A stretch of DNA of 64,000 nt, taken from contig JAIUPQ010000002.1 of NCBI GenBank assembly GCA_020161145.1, positions 496,001 through 560,000 of the forward strand, read 5' to 3'. The translations under genes and the position numbers were made by a program. This document shows, piece after piece, positions 56,233 through 64,000 of the stretch. Position 1 is the first letter of the stretch. Every line of letters begins with the position of its first letter. Below the pieces are notes generated by a model that saw nothing but the letters and a program-made list of their open reading frames with translations, was not told the DNA's origin and did no database searches. This DNA is from Pseudomonadota bacterium. Its GTDB lineage: Bacteria > Pseudomonadota > Gammaproteobacteria > Burkholderiales > Burkholderiaceae_C.

Positions 56233-56841
56233 ATGCGCATCGAGGAGATGATTGCCGAGGTTCAGCAGGTGCTGGGCGTCACGGTGGACGGCCGGGCAGG
56301 GCCGCAGACCTGGGCCGCCATTTATGCGCGCCTGGTCAGCAAACGGATCGATGGCCTGAGGCCCGCCGAGGCGCTGACCCCGGTGGACAGCCGCAGCGAG
56401 GCGCAGATCGCCACGCTGCAGGCCGCCGTGCGGCCCATGGCGCGGGCGCTGGTGCACAAGGCGGCGACGGCCGGCATCACCATCAAGGTCATCAGCGGTC
56501 TGCGCAGCTATGCCGAGCAAGACGCGCTCTACGCCAAGGGCCGCACCCAGCCCGGCCCCATCGTCACCAAGGCCCGCGCGGGGCACTCCAACCACAACTT
56601 CGGCATCGCCTTTGACGTGGGCGTGTTCGAGGGCAACCGCTACCTGGGCGATTCGCCCAAGTACAAGGCCGTGGGCGTGCTGGGCATGGACCTGGGGCTG
56701 GAGTGGGGCGGCAACTGGAAGACCATCATCGATCAACCCCACTTCCAGTTGCGCCCGGCGTGGGCCGACGACCTGACCGAGCGCCAGATGCTGGCCGAGC
56801 TGCGCACGCGCACGGCAGCCGGCGCGCCCCTCTACGCCTGA
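56233..56841 (+). CDS. M15-type peptidase (L-Ala-D-Glu / D-Ala-D-Ala endopeptidase-like)
   Basis: The 202-aa protein has an N-terminal peptidoglycan-binding-like segment (VQQVLGVTVDGRAGPQTWAAI, residues 7-30) and a VanY/endolysin-type M15 peptidase domain. The metal motif is SNHNFGIAFD (S-x-H-x-x-G-x-A-x-D), and the second His is in PHFQL near residue 172. Such enzymes cut peptide stems of peptidoglycan. There is no signal peptide, as in phage endolysins, and no other phage gene is near, so it may be a domesticated lysin or be exported by another route. ATG 56233 has a GGGAGA ribosome site. Confidence 0.85.
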   Translation: MRIEEMIAEVQQVLGVTVDGRAGPQTWAAIYARLVSKRIDGLRPAEALTPVDSRSEAQIATLQAAVRPMARALVHKAATAGITIKVISGLRSYAEQDALYAKGRTQPGPIVTKARAGHSNHNFGIAFDVGVFEGNRYLGDSPKYKAVGVLGMDLGLEWGGNWKTIIDQPHFQLRPAWADDLTERQMLAELRTRTAAGAPLYA

Positions 56842-56855
56842 GGCAGAACGCAACC

Positions 56856-57218
56856 ATGGCGACCACCGCTGATTTCATCGCCTACGTGGCCGAGCAGGCC
56901 GACTTCGGCGCGCGCCTGACGCACAAGAAGATGTTTGGCGAGTACGCGCTCTACCTCGACGGCAAGGTGGTGGCTTTTGCCTGCGACAACAGCTTGTTCG
57001 TCAAACCCACGGCGGCCGCCACCGCGCTGGCCCCGCACCTGCCGCAGCGCCCGCCATACCCCGGCGCCAAGCTCTACCCGGTGGCCGATGAACTGCTGGA
57101 CGACACCCAGGCGCTGCGCCGGCTGCTGACGGCCACGGCCGAACTGTTGCCGCTGCCCAAGCCGAAGAAGCCCAAGGCCCCCAAGGCCCCGGCCTCGCGC
57201 AAGCCGCCGGTGCGCTGA
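56856..57218 (+). CDS. TfoX/Sxy N-terminal domain protein
   Basis: This 120-aa protein matches the TfoX N-terminal domain: KKMFGEYALYLDGKVVAFACDN, then LFVKPT and PGAKLYPVADELLDD. It ends in a Lys/Pro/Ala-rich tail (KPKKPKAPKAP). TfoX itself promotes natural competence with CRP, but single-domain members are of unknown function. It starts 14 bp after the M15 peptidase and may be co-transcribed with it. Confidence 0.85.
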   Translation: MATTADFIAYVAEQADFGARLTHKKMFGEYALYLDGKVVAFACDNSLFVKPTAAATALAPHLPQRPPYPGAKLYPVADELLDDTQALRRLLTATAELLPLPKPKKPKAPKAPASRKPPVR

Positions 57219-57225
57219 CGGTGTC

Positions 57226-58221
57226 TCAGGCGGGTGGCGCGCCCAGCAGGCCGGTGACGAAGCGGTTGCGGCCGCCGGTCTTGGCCGCGTACAGCGCCTC
57301 GTCGGCGGCTCGCAGCAAGGCCTCGCTGGTGACGAACTGATCCGGCACCACGGTGACCATGCCGCCCGAGATGGTGACGTGGGCGGCCACCGTGGATGCC
57401 GGGTGGGGCAGGGCGGCGGCGGCGAACATCCGGGTCAGCGATTGCGACAGCGTCAGGGCGCTGCTGCCCGGTGTCTCGGGCAGCACCAGCGCAAACTCCT
57501 CGCCGCCGTAGCGGGCCACGGCGTCGTAGGGACGGCGGGCACTGTGGCGCAGCAGCGTGCTCACCCGGCGCAGGCAGTCGTCGCCGGCCGGGTGGCCCAG
57601 GCGGTCGTTGTAGCTCTTGAAGAAGTCCACATCGCACATGGCCACCGTCAGCGGGGTCTGCAGGCGCTGGGCGTGGCGCAGGGCGGCGTCCAGCCGGTCG
57701 GCCAGGCCGCGGCGGTTCAGCAGCCCCGTCAGCGGGTCGTGCTCGTTCTGGCGGTGCAACTCCTCGTTGGCCTGGCGCAACTCGGTCGAGAGGCGCAGCA
57801 GCTTGTGGTGCATGCCGCGCAGCCGGGACATGGTCTGAATCTTGGCCTCCAGCACCACCGGGTGGATGGGCTTGAGCACGTAGTCGTCGCCGCCCGCCGC
57901 CACGCCTTCGGCCACGTCGGCTTCCGAGGACAGGCCGGAGAGAAAGATGATGGGCGTCCAGGAACTGGCTTGCTCGGCCTCGTGGGCGCGAATCTGGCGG
58001 GCCAGCCAGTAGCCGCCGTGACCCGCCATGACGATGTCGGTAAACACCAGGTCGGGCTTGTAGCGCCGGTACAGCTCCAGCGCCCATTCGGCATCGCCGG
58101 CTTCGATGACGCGGTGGTTGCGGCCGTCTACCAGCGCGGCGATATGGGCACAGACTGAGGGGTCATCATCCACCACGAGGATGCTGATGGGCTCGCGCGG
58201 TGCGCTATCTGTTGGGGACAT
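57226..58221 (-). CDS. response regulator with GGDEF diguanylate cyclase domain
   Basis: The 331-aa protein joins a receiver domain (VVDDDPSVC, phospho-Asp in LVFTDIVM near residue 62, Lys in VLKPIHP) to a GGDEF domain (DPLTGLLNRRGL, then the active site RYGGEEFALVLP). It would make cyclic-di-GMP when phosphorylated. The usual RxxD inhibitory site five residues before GGEEF is not evident here (it reads YDAVARY). No partner kinase is adjacent. It opposes the HD-GYP phosphodiesterase at 20122 in effect. Confidence 0.93.
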   Translation of the reverse strand: MSPTDSAPREPISILVVDDDPSVCAHIAALVDGRNHRVIEAGDAEWALELYRRYKPDLVFTDIVMAGHGGYWLARQIRAHEAEQASSWTPIIFLSGLSSEADVAEGVAAGGDDYVLKPIHPVVLEAKIQTMSRLRGMHHKLLRLSTELRQANEELHRQNEHDPLTGLLNRRGLADRLDAALRHAQRLQTPLTVAMCDVDFFKSYNDRLGHPAGDDCLRRVSTLLRHSARRPYDAVARYGGEEFALVLPETPGSSALTLSQSLTRMFAAAALPHPASTVAAHVTISGGMVTVVPDQFVTSEALLRAADEALYAAKTGGRNRFVTGLLGAPPA

Positions 58222-58298
58222 GCAGGCCGCCTGTCGATTTTTGTTTTGGATGAGCCGTTATCGGTCGGGAGGATATAGGCTTAAGAATCGTATGGGTA

Positions 58299-58901
58299 TT
58301 ACTGCCCGGAGGCGGGTGGCGTGCGCTGGCCCAGCAGCAGGTTGCGCATGTCATCGCACTGATGGCTGGCCAGCACATGGATGGGAAAGCTGGCGCGCTG
58401 GGCCAGGTTGGCAAAGGGCGCATCAAGGACGCCATCCTGACACAACTGGGCCAGGCTGCGACCGCCCGCCGGCACGCGCTTGACCACGACCAGCCGCTCG
58501 GCATTGAGCCGCTCGGCCAGTTGCAGCGCCAGGCTGTCGCTGGTGTAGCTCCAGTTGGTGGTGGCGTCTGCCGCACTGCGCAACTGGTTCAAGGGGCACC
58601 ACAAGGCCGTTTTGCCCCGGCGCAGGGCGCTGGTGATCAGCGGCTCGTCGGTGGCCAGGTACAGGGCGGATTGCAGGGCCTGCATCAGGTAGGCCGTCTG
58701 GGCCATGGCCAGCACGGCCATGTTGTGGGCCGCCAGGTCATCGAACTGCCAGGTGCCTTGCAGCCGCCGCACCTCGTCGGCCAGGGTGCCGCCGCCGGGC
58801 ACGATGGCCACGCGACCGCTGCCCAGATGGGTCAGCAGCTCCAGCCAGCGCGGCAGATCGGCGTCGGCCGTCAGGCTGCCGCCCAGTTTCACAACCCACA
58901 T
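58299..58901 (-). CDS. amino-acid-kinase-family protein of the H4MPT cluster (orf7/MfnE-like)
   Basis: The 200-aa protein starts WVVKLGGSL and has AIVPGGGTLADEVR, then KTALWCPL and LVVVKRVP: the fold of aspartate/uridylate kinases. In methylotrophs this COG2054-type gene is called orf7; its archaeal relative MfnE phosphorylates a furan intermediate of methanofuran synthesis. Its neighbours (orf5- and orfY-like, fhcB, fhcA) support a role in making the methanofuran analogue used by the Fhc complex. The ATG overlaps the upstream gene by 13 bp. The exact substrate in bacteria is inferred. Confidence 0.78.
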   Translation of the reverse strand: MWVVKLGGSLTADADLPRWLELLTHLGSGRVAIVPGGGTLADEVRRLQGTWQFDDLAAHNMAVLAMAQTAYLMQALQSALYLATDEPLITSALRRGKTALWCPLNQLRSAADATTNWSYTSDSLALQLAERLNAERLVVVKRVPAGGRSLAQLCQDGVLDAPFANLAQRASFPIHVLASHQCDDMRNLLLGQRTPPASGQ

Positions 58902-59974
58902 GGCAACCTCCCTTGGTCTTGCAGATAGAGCGCCGCCACGGCCACGCTGGGCGCACAGACGCTGGCCATGGTGGCGTCGGCATAAGGGTACACGGCGATG
59001 CCCGCCGCGCGGGTGCCGAAAGCCAGCCGCAGCACCTCGGGCACGAGGAAGGCACCGCAGCCGGCCGTCACCACCCGGGCGGGCGGTGCGCCGGGGCGCC
59101 AGACGCGGCGCAGCGCCGTGGCCATCAGGCCGGCCTGGGCACCGCGCCAGTGCTGCGCCAGCGCCAGCCATTGGGCGGCGCTGGCGTCGGCCGCGTCGCA
59201 GCCCACCATATGGGCCAGGCGGCGGCGCGTGGCCGGCAGGTCTTTGCCGCCGCCGTCGGCGGCCGGGTGCAGGTCATGCGCGGCATCCAGCTCGCCGGTC
59301 AGGCGGTAGACGTCGGCCGTGGTGGCAAACCACTCGTTCATCACGTTCAGCGCCTGGCCAGCCAGCGGCACCCGCTGGGCCAGCGCGCACAGCGGGGTGC
59401 GCACCACACCTTGATAGACCAGCTCGCCGCTGGCCAGCCGGTCGCGGTCGGTCTGGCTGGTGGTGTCGGCGCCGCCATCCCTCAGGCGGATCAGGTCGGT
59501 GGTGGTGCTGCCCACATCCACCAGCAGCCCGGCACCATGCACCAGGCCTGCGTGGTGGGCGCTGGCCAGCCAGTTGGCCGATGCGATGTGCGTCCAGGCA
59601 CGGGCGGCCTCGTCGGCGCCCACCCAGGCCCGTTGGGCGCCCGCCGGTGCAAACAGGCGCACCGGGCCGGGCAGGGCGGTTGTCAGGGCGGTGGCGATCC
59701 GGGCCACGCCTTCGGCGCGGTCGGCAAAGCCGTCGGTCATCTCGCCGGTCATGGTCACGGCGTGGTGGCCCGCCATGGCCTCGGGCCAGCGCGCCTGGGC
59801 GGCGGCCACAGCTGCGTGCAGGTGATCCATGCCCTTCCACAGCGGGCAAGCCCATTGCGCCACGTCCTGCAGCCGCCCATGTGCATGCCAGGCGGCCTTG
59901 AGGTGGGCGCCGCCCACGTCCCAGCCGATGACGTTCTCAAGAAGCCCCCCGGCTTTGGGGGCGCTCACAGCCAC
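58889..59974 (-). CDS. H4MPT-linked C1 transfer pathway protein (orf5/MfnF-like)
   Basis: The 361-aa protein has an ASKHA/hydantoinase-like fold: VIGWDVGGAHLKAAW near the start (phosphate-binding loop with Gly-Gly-Ala), TMTGEMTDGF, GLLVDVGSTTTDLI and a late VVTAGCGAFL. This is the COG1548 family found only with H4MPT genes. The archaeal MfnF joins the furan and tyramine parts of methanofuran. The start is GTG 59974, overlapping the ATP-grasp gene by 10 bp. The first dozen residues are encoded by a C-run/G-run repeat (59935-59974) and look added to the normal N-terminus. Confidence 0.82.
   Translation of the reverse strand: MAVSAPKAGGLLENVIGWDVGGAHLKAAWHAHGRLQDVAQWACPLWKGMDHLHAAVAAAQARWPEAMAGHHAVTMTGEMTDGFADRAEGVARIATALTTALPGPVRLFAPAGAQRAWVGADEAARAWTHIASANWLASAHHAGLVHGAGLLVDVGSTTTDLIRLRDGGADTTSQTDRDRLASGELVYQGVVRTPLCALAQRVPLAGQALNVMNEWFATTADVYRLTGELDAAHDLHPAADGGGKDLPATRRRLAHMVGCDAADASAAQWLALAQHWRGAQAGLMATALRRVWRPGAPPARVVTAGCGAFLVPEVLRLAFGTRAAGIAVYPYADATMASVCAPSVAVAALYLQDQGRLPCGL
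59935..59974 (-). repeat. repeat-like block at the orf5-like 5' end
   Basis: On the minus strand GTGGCTGTGAGCGCCCCC, then AAAGCC and GGGGGG, resembles the start of the repeat seen in ligA and after rnr (TGTGAGCGCCCC shared). It encodes the first dozen residues of the orf5-like protein and includes the upstream gene's stop. Confidence 0.45.
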
Positions 59975-60840
59975 CTCCCGGCCAGGTTGTGGCCCAGCCG
60001 GGCCGACAGCCCCACATAGCCGCAGGTCACGCGCGGGTTGACCTCGATCACCACCGGGCCGAACGCAGGGCTGGCCACGTAGTCCACACCCACGTAGCCC
60101 GCCAGTCCCGGCATGGCATCGGCCACGGCCTGGGCCAGCGGGGCCAGGTGGGCGTCGAGCGGTGCGGCGGCGAGGCCCAGGTAATGGACCTGCCCATCAC
60201 CCGCCAGCTCGATCTGCTGGGCATTGACGGCCAGCAACTCGGCACGGCCCGCCGTCACCCACAGGCCCAGACTCATGGGGACACCCTCCACCCAGGGCTC
60301 GATGGTGAAGCCGGGCGCGGGCGCCGGGCGTTCGGCAAGGCGCTGCGTGGCCACGCTGCCCGCGCCGTCGTCAGGCTTGCGCACCACGTGGCTGGCGGCA
60401 GCGCTCACGTCGGCGCGCAGCGGGGTGGCAATGCCTGCTGCGTGCAGCGCAGCCAGCGTGCGACTCTTGCTGGTGGCCAGGCTGATGGCGGCTGGCGCGC
60501 AGCCCAGCCAGCGGGCATGCGGCGCCACGGCCGCGTGGGCGGCCAGCAGCAAGCCGTCCGACTCGGGTGCCACGGCGCAAACGGCGTCGTGCTGAGCGGC
60601 CCAGCGCGCCAGTGCGGCCAACGGGGCCTCGCCGGGAGCCGCCTGCAGCGCCGCGGCCGGGCCGCTCCAGGGCGCGTCGGCGCAGGCGGCCACGCTGAGC
60701 TGCACGCCCGGCAGGGCGGCGAAATCGGCCGCCAGCGCGGCGCGCATGGCGGCGCCCATGGGCATCAGTTCGACCGCCAGCGCCGGCTCATCCGCCAGCG
60801 CCCCGGCACTGACCCACTCGTGCACCAGAATGCGCGTCAT
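59965..60840 (-). CDS. ATP-grasp family protein of the H4MPT cluster (orfY/MfnD-like)
   Basis: The 291-aa protein shows ATP-grasp features: SKSRTLAALHAAGIATP (ATP-binding start), HVVRKPDDGAGS (glycine-rich loop with Lys), FTIEPWVEGVPMSLG, and the metal-binding end VIEVNPRVTCGYVGLS. COG1821-type proteins of this kind are called orfY in methylotrophs. The archaeal relative MfnD ligates glutamate to tyramine for methanofuran. It is divergent from the orf17-like gene with 12 bp between start codons, and overlaps the orf5-like gene downstream. Confidence 0.8.
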   Translation of the reverse strand: MTRILVHEWVSAGALADEPALAVELMPMGAAMRAALAADFAALPGVQLSVAACADAPWSGPAAALQAAPGEAPLAALARWAAQHDAVCAVAPESDGLLLAAHAAVAPHARWLGCAPAAISLATSKSRTLAALHAAGIATPLRADVSAAASHVVRKPDDGAGSVATQRLAERPAPAPGFTIEPWVEGVPMSLGLWVTAGRAELLAVNAQQIELAGDGQVHYLGLAAAPLDAHLAPLAQAVADAMPGLAGYVGVDYVASPAFGPVVIEVNPRVTCGYVGLSARLGHNLAGRWL

Positions 60841-60852
60841 GCGGAACCCATC

Positions 60853-61539
60853 ATGCAAGTGATCCCCGTGCTGGACCTGGCCGCCGGCCAGGTGGTGCAC
60901 GCGGTGCGTGGCCACCGCGCGCGGTATGCGCCGGTGCGCTCGCGATTGTGCGAGGGTGCCGCCCCCCTGACCGTGGCCCGCGCGTTGCTGGCCCACAGTG
61001 GCGCAGCCACGCTGTACGTGGCCGATCTGGACGCATTGCAAGGCGGCGCACCGCAATGGCCGGTGGTGGCCGCTTTGCAGGCCGCGCTGCCGGGTACCAC
61101 CCTCTGGCTGGACGCGGCTTTCAGCACGCCCGCTGCCGTGCGGGCAGCCCAAGCGCTGGGCGTGCTGCCGGTCATCGCCAGCGAGGTGTTGCCCGACGCG
61201 GCGGCCGCCGCCGCACTGCTGCCCACGCCGCGCGCCGAGGGCGTCATCCTGTCGCTGGACCGGCGCGCCGGCCAGATGCTGGACGCGGCCGGCCTGTGGC
61301 AACGCCCGGCCCATTGGCCGCGCACCGTGTTGATCATGACGCTGGAGCGGGTGGGCACCCACACCGGGCCCGACCTCACCACATTGGCCGCACTGCGCGC
61401 CCAGGCACCCGACGTGCGCTGGGTGGGTGCGGGCGGCTTGCGCCATGCCCAGGATGCCGCGCAGGCAGGCGCCGCTGGCGCGCAGGGCTGGCTGGTGGCC
61501 AGCGCGTTGCACGCGGGGGTGAGGTTCGACCAAGCATGA
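60853..61539 (+). CDS. HisA-related TIM-barrel protein of the H4MPT cluster (orf17-like)
   Basis: The 228-aa protein resembles HisA (proFAR isomerase) in its opening strand VIPVLDLAAGQVVHAVRG and in segments such as LYVADLDALQGG, TTLWLDAAF and VRWVGAGGLRHAQD. It belongs to the COG1411-type family that sits with methanopterin or methanofuran genes rather than with the his operon. The phosphate-binding loops seem only partly kept, so a true histidine role is unlikely. Its reaction is unknown to me. It is the first plus-strand gene of the divergent cluster, 139 bp before fhcB. Confidence 0.75.
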   Translation: MQVIPVLDLAAGQVVHAVRGHRARYAPVRSRLCEGAAPLTVARALLAHSGAATLYVADLDALQGGAPQWPVVAALQAALPGTTLWLDAAFSTPAAVRAAQALGVLPVIASEVLPDAAAAAALLPTPRAEGVILSLDRRAGQMLDAAGLWQRPAHWPRTVLIMTLERVGTHTGPDLTTLAALRAQAPDVRWVGAGGLRHAQDAAQAGAAGAQGWLVASALHAGVRFDQA

Positions 61540-61678
61540 CGCACTCTAAATGGGCATTCAGGATTCGTGCCACGCGACGCACCGATCCGCCCGGCAAAAA
61601 GCGACACAATCTGTGGCGTTCCGCCTGCGTTGCCGGTGGTGGCAGGTGGGTGGCACATGTATTGCGTTTGGACTGCCC

Positions 61679-62875
61679 ATGACTGCGGCCCTCCCCATCT
61701 GGACCTGCCCCTACTGTCCGCTGCTCTGTGACCGCTTCACGCTGGAAGCCGGGCTGACGCTGCGAGGCAGCACCTGCGCCGTGGCCGAGGGTGGCCTGGG
61801 CCATGCCCGTGCGGCGCCCGGCACACCGCAGGTGGCCGGCCAGCCCGTCACGCTGGACGCGGCCCTGGCCGCTGCCGCCGATTTGCTGCGTGCCAGCCGC
61901 CAGCCGCTGCTGGCCGGCATGGGCACCGACGTGGCGGGCGCCCGCGCGCTGCATCGGCTGGCCCGCTCCAGCGGCGCGCAGACCGACGCCTTGAACGGCC
62001 CCGCCTTGATGCAGGCGGTGCGCAGCCAGCAGGACAAGGGCGGCTACACCACCACGCTGGCCGAGATCCATGAGCGCGCCGACCTCATCGTCCTCGTGGG
62101 CAGCTGGCCCCTGGCGCGCGCCCCCGAGTTGCTCAACCGCCTGCGCCGCGACGGCGGCTCGCTGCCACCGCTGCGCCTGCTGGGCGAGCGTGCCGAAGGC
62201 GTGACCGGCGTGGCCGCCGAGGCGGACGTGCCGGCCAGCCTGGCCGAGTTGTGTGCCCATGTGGCCGGCCGCAGCGTGCGCACGGCCACGCCCGAGCTGG
62301 CGGCGCTGGCGGCCGAGCTGCGCGCCGCCCGCTACGCCGTGCTGATCTGGGAGCCGGCGCAGCTGGGGCCGCAGGCGGCGCTGGTCATCGAGCGCGCCCA
62401 GCATCTGGTGGGTTTGCTCAACCAGACCACCCGTGCGGGCGGCTTCGTGCTGGGGGCAGGCGAGGGCGCCTCCACCGCCAACCAGGTCTTCCTCTGGCTG
62501 GACAGCCTGCCGCTGCGCACCCGCCGCACGGCGCTGGGGCTGGAGCACGAACCCCACCTGGGCGCCGCCGAGCGCGTGCTGGCGGGTGGCGCGGCCGACC
62601 TGCTGCTGTGGGTGGCGCAGTGGCAGCCGCGCACGCCGCCCGCCGGCTGGCGCGGCCCCACCATCGCGCTGGGCCTGCCGGCGCTGGGCGCGGCGGCGGG
62701 TTTCGTGCCCGATGTGTTCGTGCCGCTGGCCATCCCGGGCATCGACGTGGCTGGCCACCTGTTCCGCAGCGACGGCGTGGTGCTGCTACCGCTGCACGCC
62801 CAGCGCGAGTCTGCGCTGCCCACGCTGGCCCAGGTGGCCGAGCGGCTGGCGGCAGCGCTGGAGGCACAGCCATGA
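61679..62875 (+). CDS. fhcB: formyltransferase/hydrolase complex subunit B (FwdB homologue)
   Basis: FhcB belongs to the Fhc complex, which releases formate from the formylated methanofuran analogue in bacterial H4MPT-linked formaldehyde oxidation. The 398-aa product resembles formylmethanofuran dehydrogenase subunit B. It keeps an N-terminal cysteine pattern (CPYCPLLC, C-x2-C-x3-C, and a fourth Cys near residue 33), but the segment where archaeal enzymes hold the metal-ligand Cys reads YTTTLAEIHERADLIV. A redox role thus looks lost, as expected for Fhc. ATG 61679 puts the Cys motif near residue 10; the frame is open upstream without family sequence. The stop overlaps fhcA (ATGA). Confidence 0.88.
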   Translation: MTAALPIWTCPYCPLLCDRFTLEAGLTLRGSTCAVAEGGLGHARAAPGTPQVAGQPVTLDAALAAAADLLRASRQPLLAGMGTDVAGARALHRLARSSGAQTDALNGPALMQAVRSQQDKGGYTTTLAEIHERADLIVLVGSWPLARAPELLNRLRRDGGSLPPLRLLGERAEGVTGVAAEADVPASLAELCAHVAGRSVRTATPELAALAAELRAARYAVLIWEPAQLGPQAALVIERAQHLVGLLNQTTRAGGFVLGAGEGASTANQVFLWLDSLPLRTRRTALGLEHEPHLGAAERVLAGGAADLLLWVAQWQPRTPPAGWRGPTIALGLPALGAAAGFVPDVFVPLAIPGIDVAGHLFRSDGVVLLPLHAQRESALPTLAQVAERLAAALEAQP

Positions 62876-64000
62876 GCCGCACCGTTCGCCTGACCGGCGG
62901 CCTGGTCATCGACCCCGCCCACCCCGGCAGCGGCCAGGTGCGCGACGTGGGCATCCGCGCCGGCCGCATCGTCGCCCTGCAGCCCGGCGAGCCGGTGCAT
63001 GAGACGCTGGACTGCACCGGCTGCGTGGTCATGGCCGGCGGCATCGACCTGCACACCCACATCGGCGGCGGCAAGGTCAACCTGGCGCGGCTGCTGTTGC
63101 CCGAGTTGCAGCGCGAAGGCATGAACCCGCTGGCGCCCATCCCGGAGGGCCTCTACGACCCCTGCTGCCCCGTCACCCCCGGCACCGTGGCCACCGGCCT
63201 GCGCTATGCGCAGATGGGCTACACGTCGGCCTACGAACCGGCCATGGTGCCGGCCAATGCGCGCCATGCCCACATGGAGATGGGCGACACCCCCATCCTC
63301 GACCACGGCGCCTACGTGATGCTGGGCAACGACGAGCTGTTTTTGCGCATGATGGCCGAGGGCCGGTCCTTCGAGCAGATCCGCGACTACATGGGCTGGA
63401 CCATCCACGCCAGCAAGGCGCTGGGCGTCAAGGTGGTCAACCCGGGCGGCATCTCGGCTTTCAAGTTCAACCAGCGCAAGCTGGACGTCAACGAGCCGCA
63501 CGTGCACTGGGGCGTCACGCCGCGCCAGATCGTCCACACGCTGGCGCGCGGCCTCAAAAGCCTGGGCGTGCCGCATCCGCTGCACATCCACGGCAGCAAC
63601 CTGGGCGTGGCGGGCAACATCGAAAGCACGCTGGAAACCATCGCCGCGCTGGAAGGGCTGCCCGCTCACCTGACCCACATCCAGTTCCACGCCTATGGCA
63701 ACGAGGGGCCCAAGAAGTTCTCCAGCGCCGCGCTGCAACTGGCCGAGGCCGTCAACGCCAACCCGAACATCTCCATCGACGTGGGCCAGATCATGTTCGG
63801 CCAGACGGTCACGGCCTCGGGCGACACCATGCGCCAGCACGCCAATGCCGGCATTGCCAACCCGCGCAAATGGCTGGGCGCCGACATCGAGTGCGATGCC
63901 GGCTGCGGCGTGGTGCCCTTCAAGTACCGCGAGCAGAGCTACGTCAACGCCCTCCAATGGGCCATCGGGCTGGAAATCTTCCTGCTGGTCAACGACCCCT
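62872..64000 (+). CDS. fhcA: formyltransferase/hydrolase complex subunit A (FwdA homologue), cut by the window edge
   Basis: Only the first 376 codons are present. FhcA is an amidohydrolase-fold subunit that hydrolyses the formyl group to formate. Visible motifs are GGIDLHTHIGGGKVN with the metal-binding HxH near residue 60, GYTSAYEPAMVPANARHAH, HIHGSNLG, THIQFHAYG and IECDAGCGVVPFKYR. These match FwdA/FhcA throughout, with no internal stop. The ATG overlaps the fhcB stop. The remaining Fhc genes (fhcD, fhcC) probably follow beyond the window. Confidence 0.95.
   Translation, partial: MSRTVRLTGGLVIDPAHPGSGQVRDVGIRAGRIVALQPGEPVHETLDCTGCVVMAGGIDLHTHIGGGKVNLARLLLPELQREGMNPLAPIPEGLYDPCCPVTPGTVATGLRYAQMGYTSAYEPAMVPANARHAHMEMGDTPILDHGAYVMLGNDELFLRMMAEGRSFEQIRDYMGWTIHASKALGVKVVNPGGISAFKFNQRKLDVNEPHVHWGVTPRQIVHTLARGLKSLGVPHPLHIHGSNLGVAGNIESTLETIAALEGLPAHLTHIQFHAYGNEGPKKFSSAALQLAEAVNANPNISIDVGQIMFGQTVTASGDTMRQHANAGIANPRKWLGADIECDAGCGVVPFKYREQSYVNALQWAIGLEIFLLVNDP

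Noticed and set aside
56233-57218. The M15 peptidase and TfoX-like gene as a prophage remnant
   Set aside because: No integrase, structural or holin gene is near, and base composition matches the chromosome.
60853-61539. hisA of histidine synthesis
   Set aside because: It resembles HisA only partly, lies within the H4MPT cluster and has no his genes next to it.

Overview
This looks like a 64 kb piece of chromosome from a high-G+C betaproteobacterium, most likely order Burkholderiales (Comamonadaceae or a close relative). The evidence is the gene order ndk-rlmN-pilF-rodZ-ispG-hisS-yfgM-bamB-der-hfq-hflX-hflK-hflC-(DUF2065)-hisZ-purA, the smc-zipA-ligA block, the strong G/C bias at third codon positions, and a bacterial tetrahydromethanopterin (H4MPT) C1-transfer cluster at the right edge. 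That last cluster points to a strain able to oxidise formaldehyde or methylated compounds. No species can be named from this sequence alone.

Layout. 36-1726: an ABC-type ATPase with an overlapping multi-span membrane partner. 1769-3827: maf and rng. 3878-8271: an accessory island with visibly more A/T, holding one 1254-aa protein (nuclease-like N-terminus, STAND-type P-loop NTPase, long helical C-terminus) and the relic of a glycosyltransferase gene. 8379-15351: smc, zipA, ligA with overlapping ends. 15358-16539: a secreted protein of unknown function. 16790-21123: an MHYT-PAS hybrid histidine kinase and an HD-GYP response regulator. 21145-22504: an orphan RHS tip with a small membrane protein behind it (toxin/immunity candidate) and a transposase-like scrap, again A/T-rich. 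22635-24683: paaZ. 24745-28300: four overlapping genes for membrane or envelope glycan transfer (ArnT-like, GT2, GtrA, a broken ChbG/YdjC-like gene), preceded by a possible PmrA-type box. 28530-30492: gshA and rpsT. 30557-50186: housekeeping genes for outer-membrane assembly (bamD, bamB), RNA modification (rluD, rluB, rlmN), chromosome condensation (scpB), cell shape (rodZ), isoprenoids (ispG), translation (hisS, der, hfq, hflX), membrane protease control (hflKC) and histidine/purine synthesis (hisZ, purA). 50357-50441: tRNA-Leu(CAG). 50598-52754: rnr. 52882-55896: a metallo-beta-lactamase-fold hydrolase, a TetR regulator and an alpha/beta hydrolase, each preceded by the same operator-like motif. 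56233-58221: an M15-type peptidase, a TfoX-like protein and a response-regulator diguanylate cyclase. 58299-64000: divergent H4MPT/methanofuran genes (orf7-, orf5-, orfY-like on the minus strand; orf17-like, fhcB, fhcA on the plus strand), running off the right edge.

How the parts fit. Most of the window is vertically inherited core genome in tightly overlapping operons (ATGA, GTGA or TTGA junctions). Variable material sits between core genes: the solitary STAND-nuclease gene between rng and smc, the RHS tip between a signalling pair and paaZ, and a family of C-run/G-run repeat insertions that have entered coding sequence in frame (ligA twice, rlmN) or lie at gene ends (rnr 3' end, orf5-like 5' end). 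The strongest candidate for a poorly described system is the STAND-nuclease protein, which has the domain plan of single-protein antiphage sensors such as Avs. Other points worth checking are the in-frame repeats, the TetR operator trio, the 12-bp tandem repeat inside a GtrA membrane helix, and the rnr gene whose conserved N-terminus starts upstream of any normal start codon. All functional statements rest on reading motifs by eye; no database search was run.
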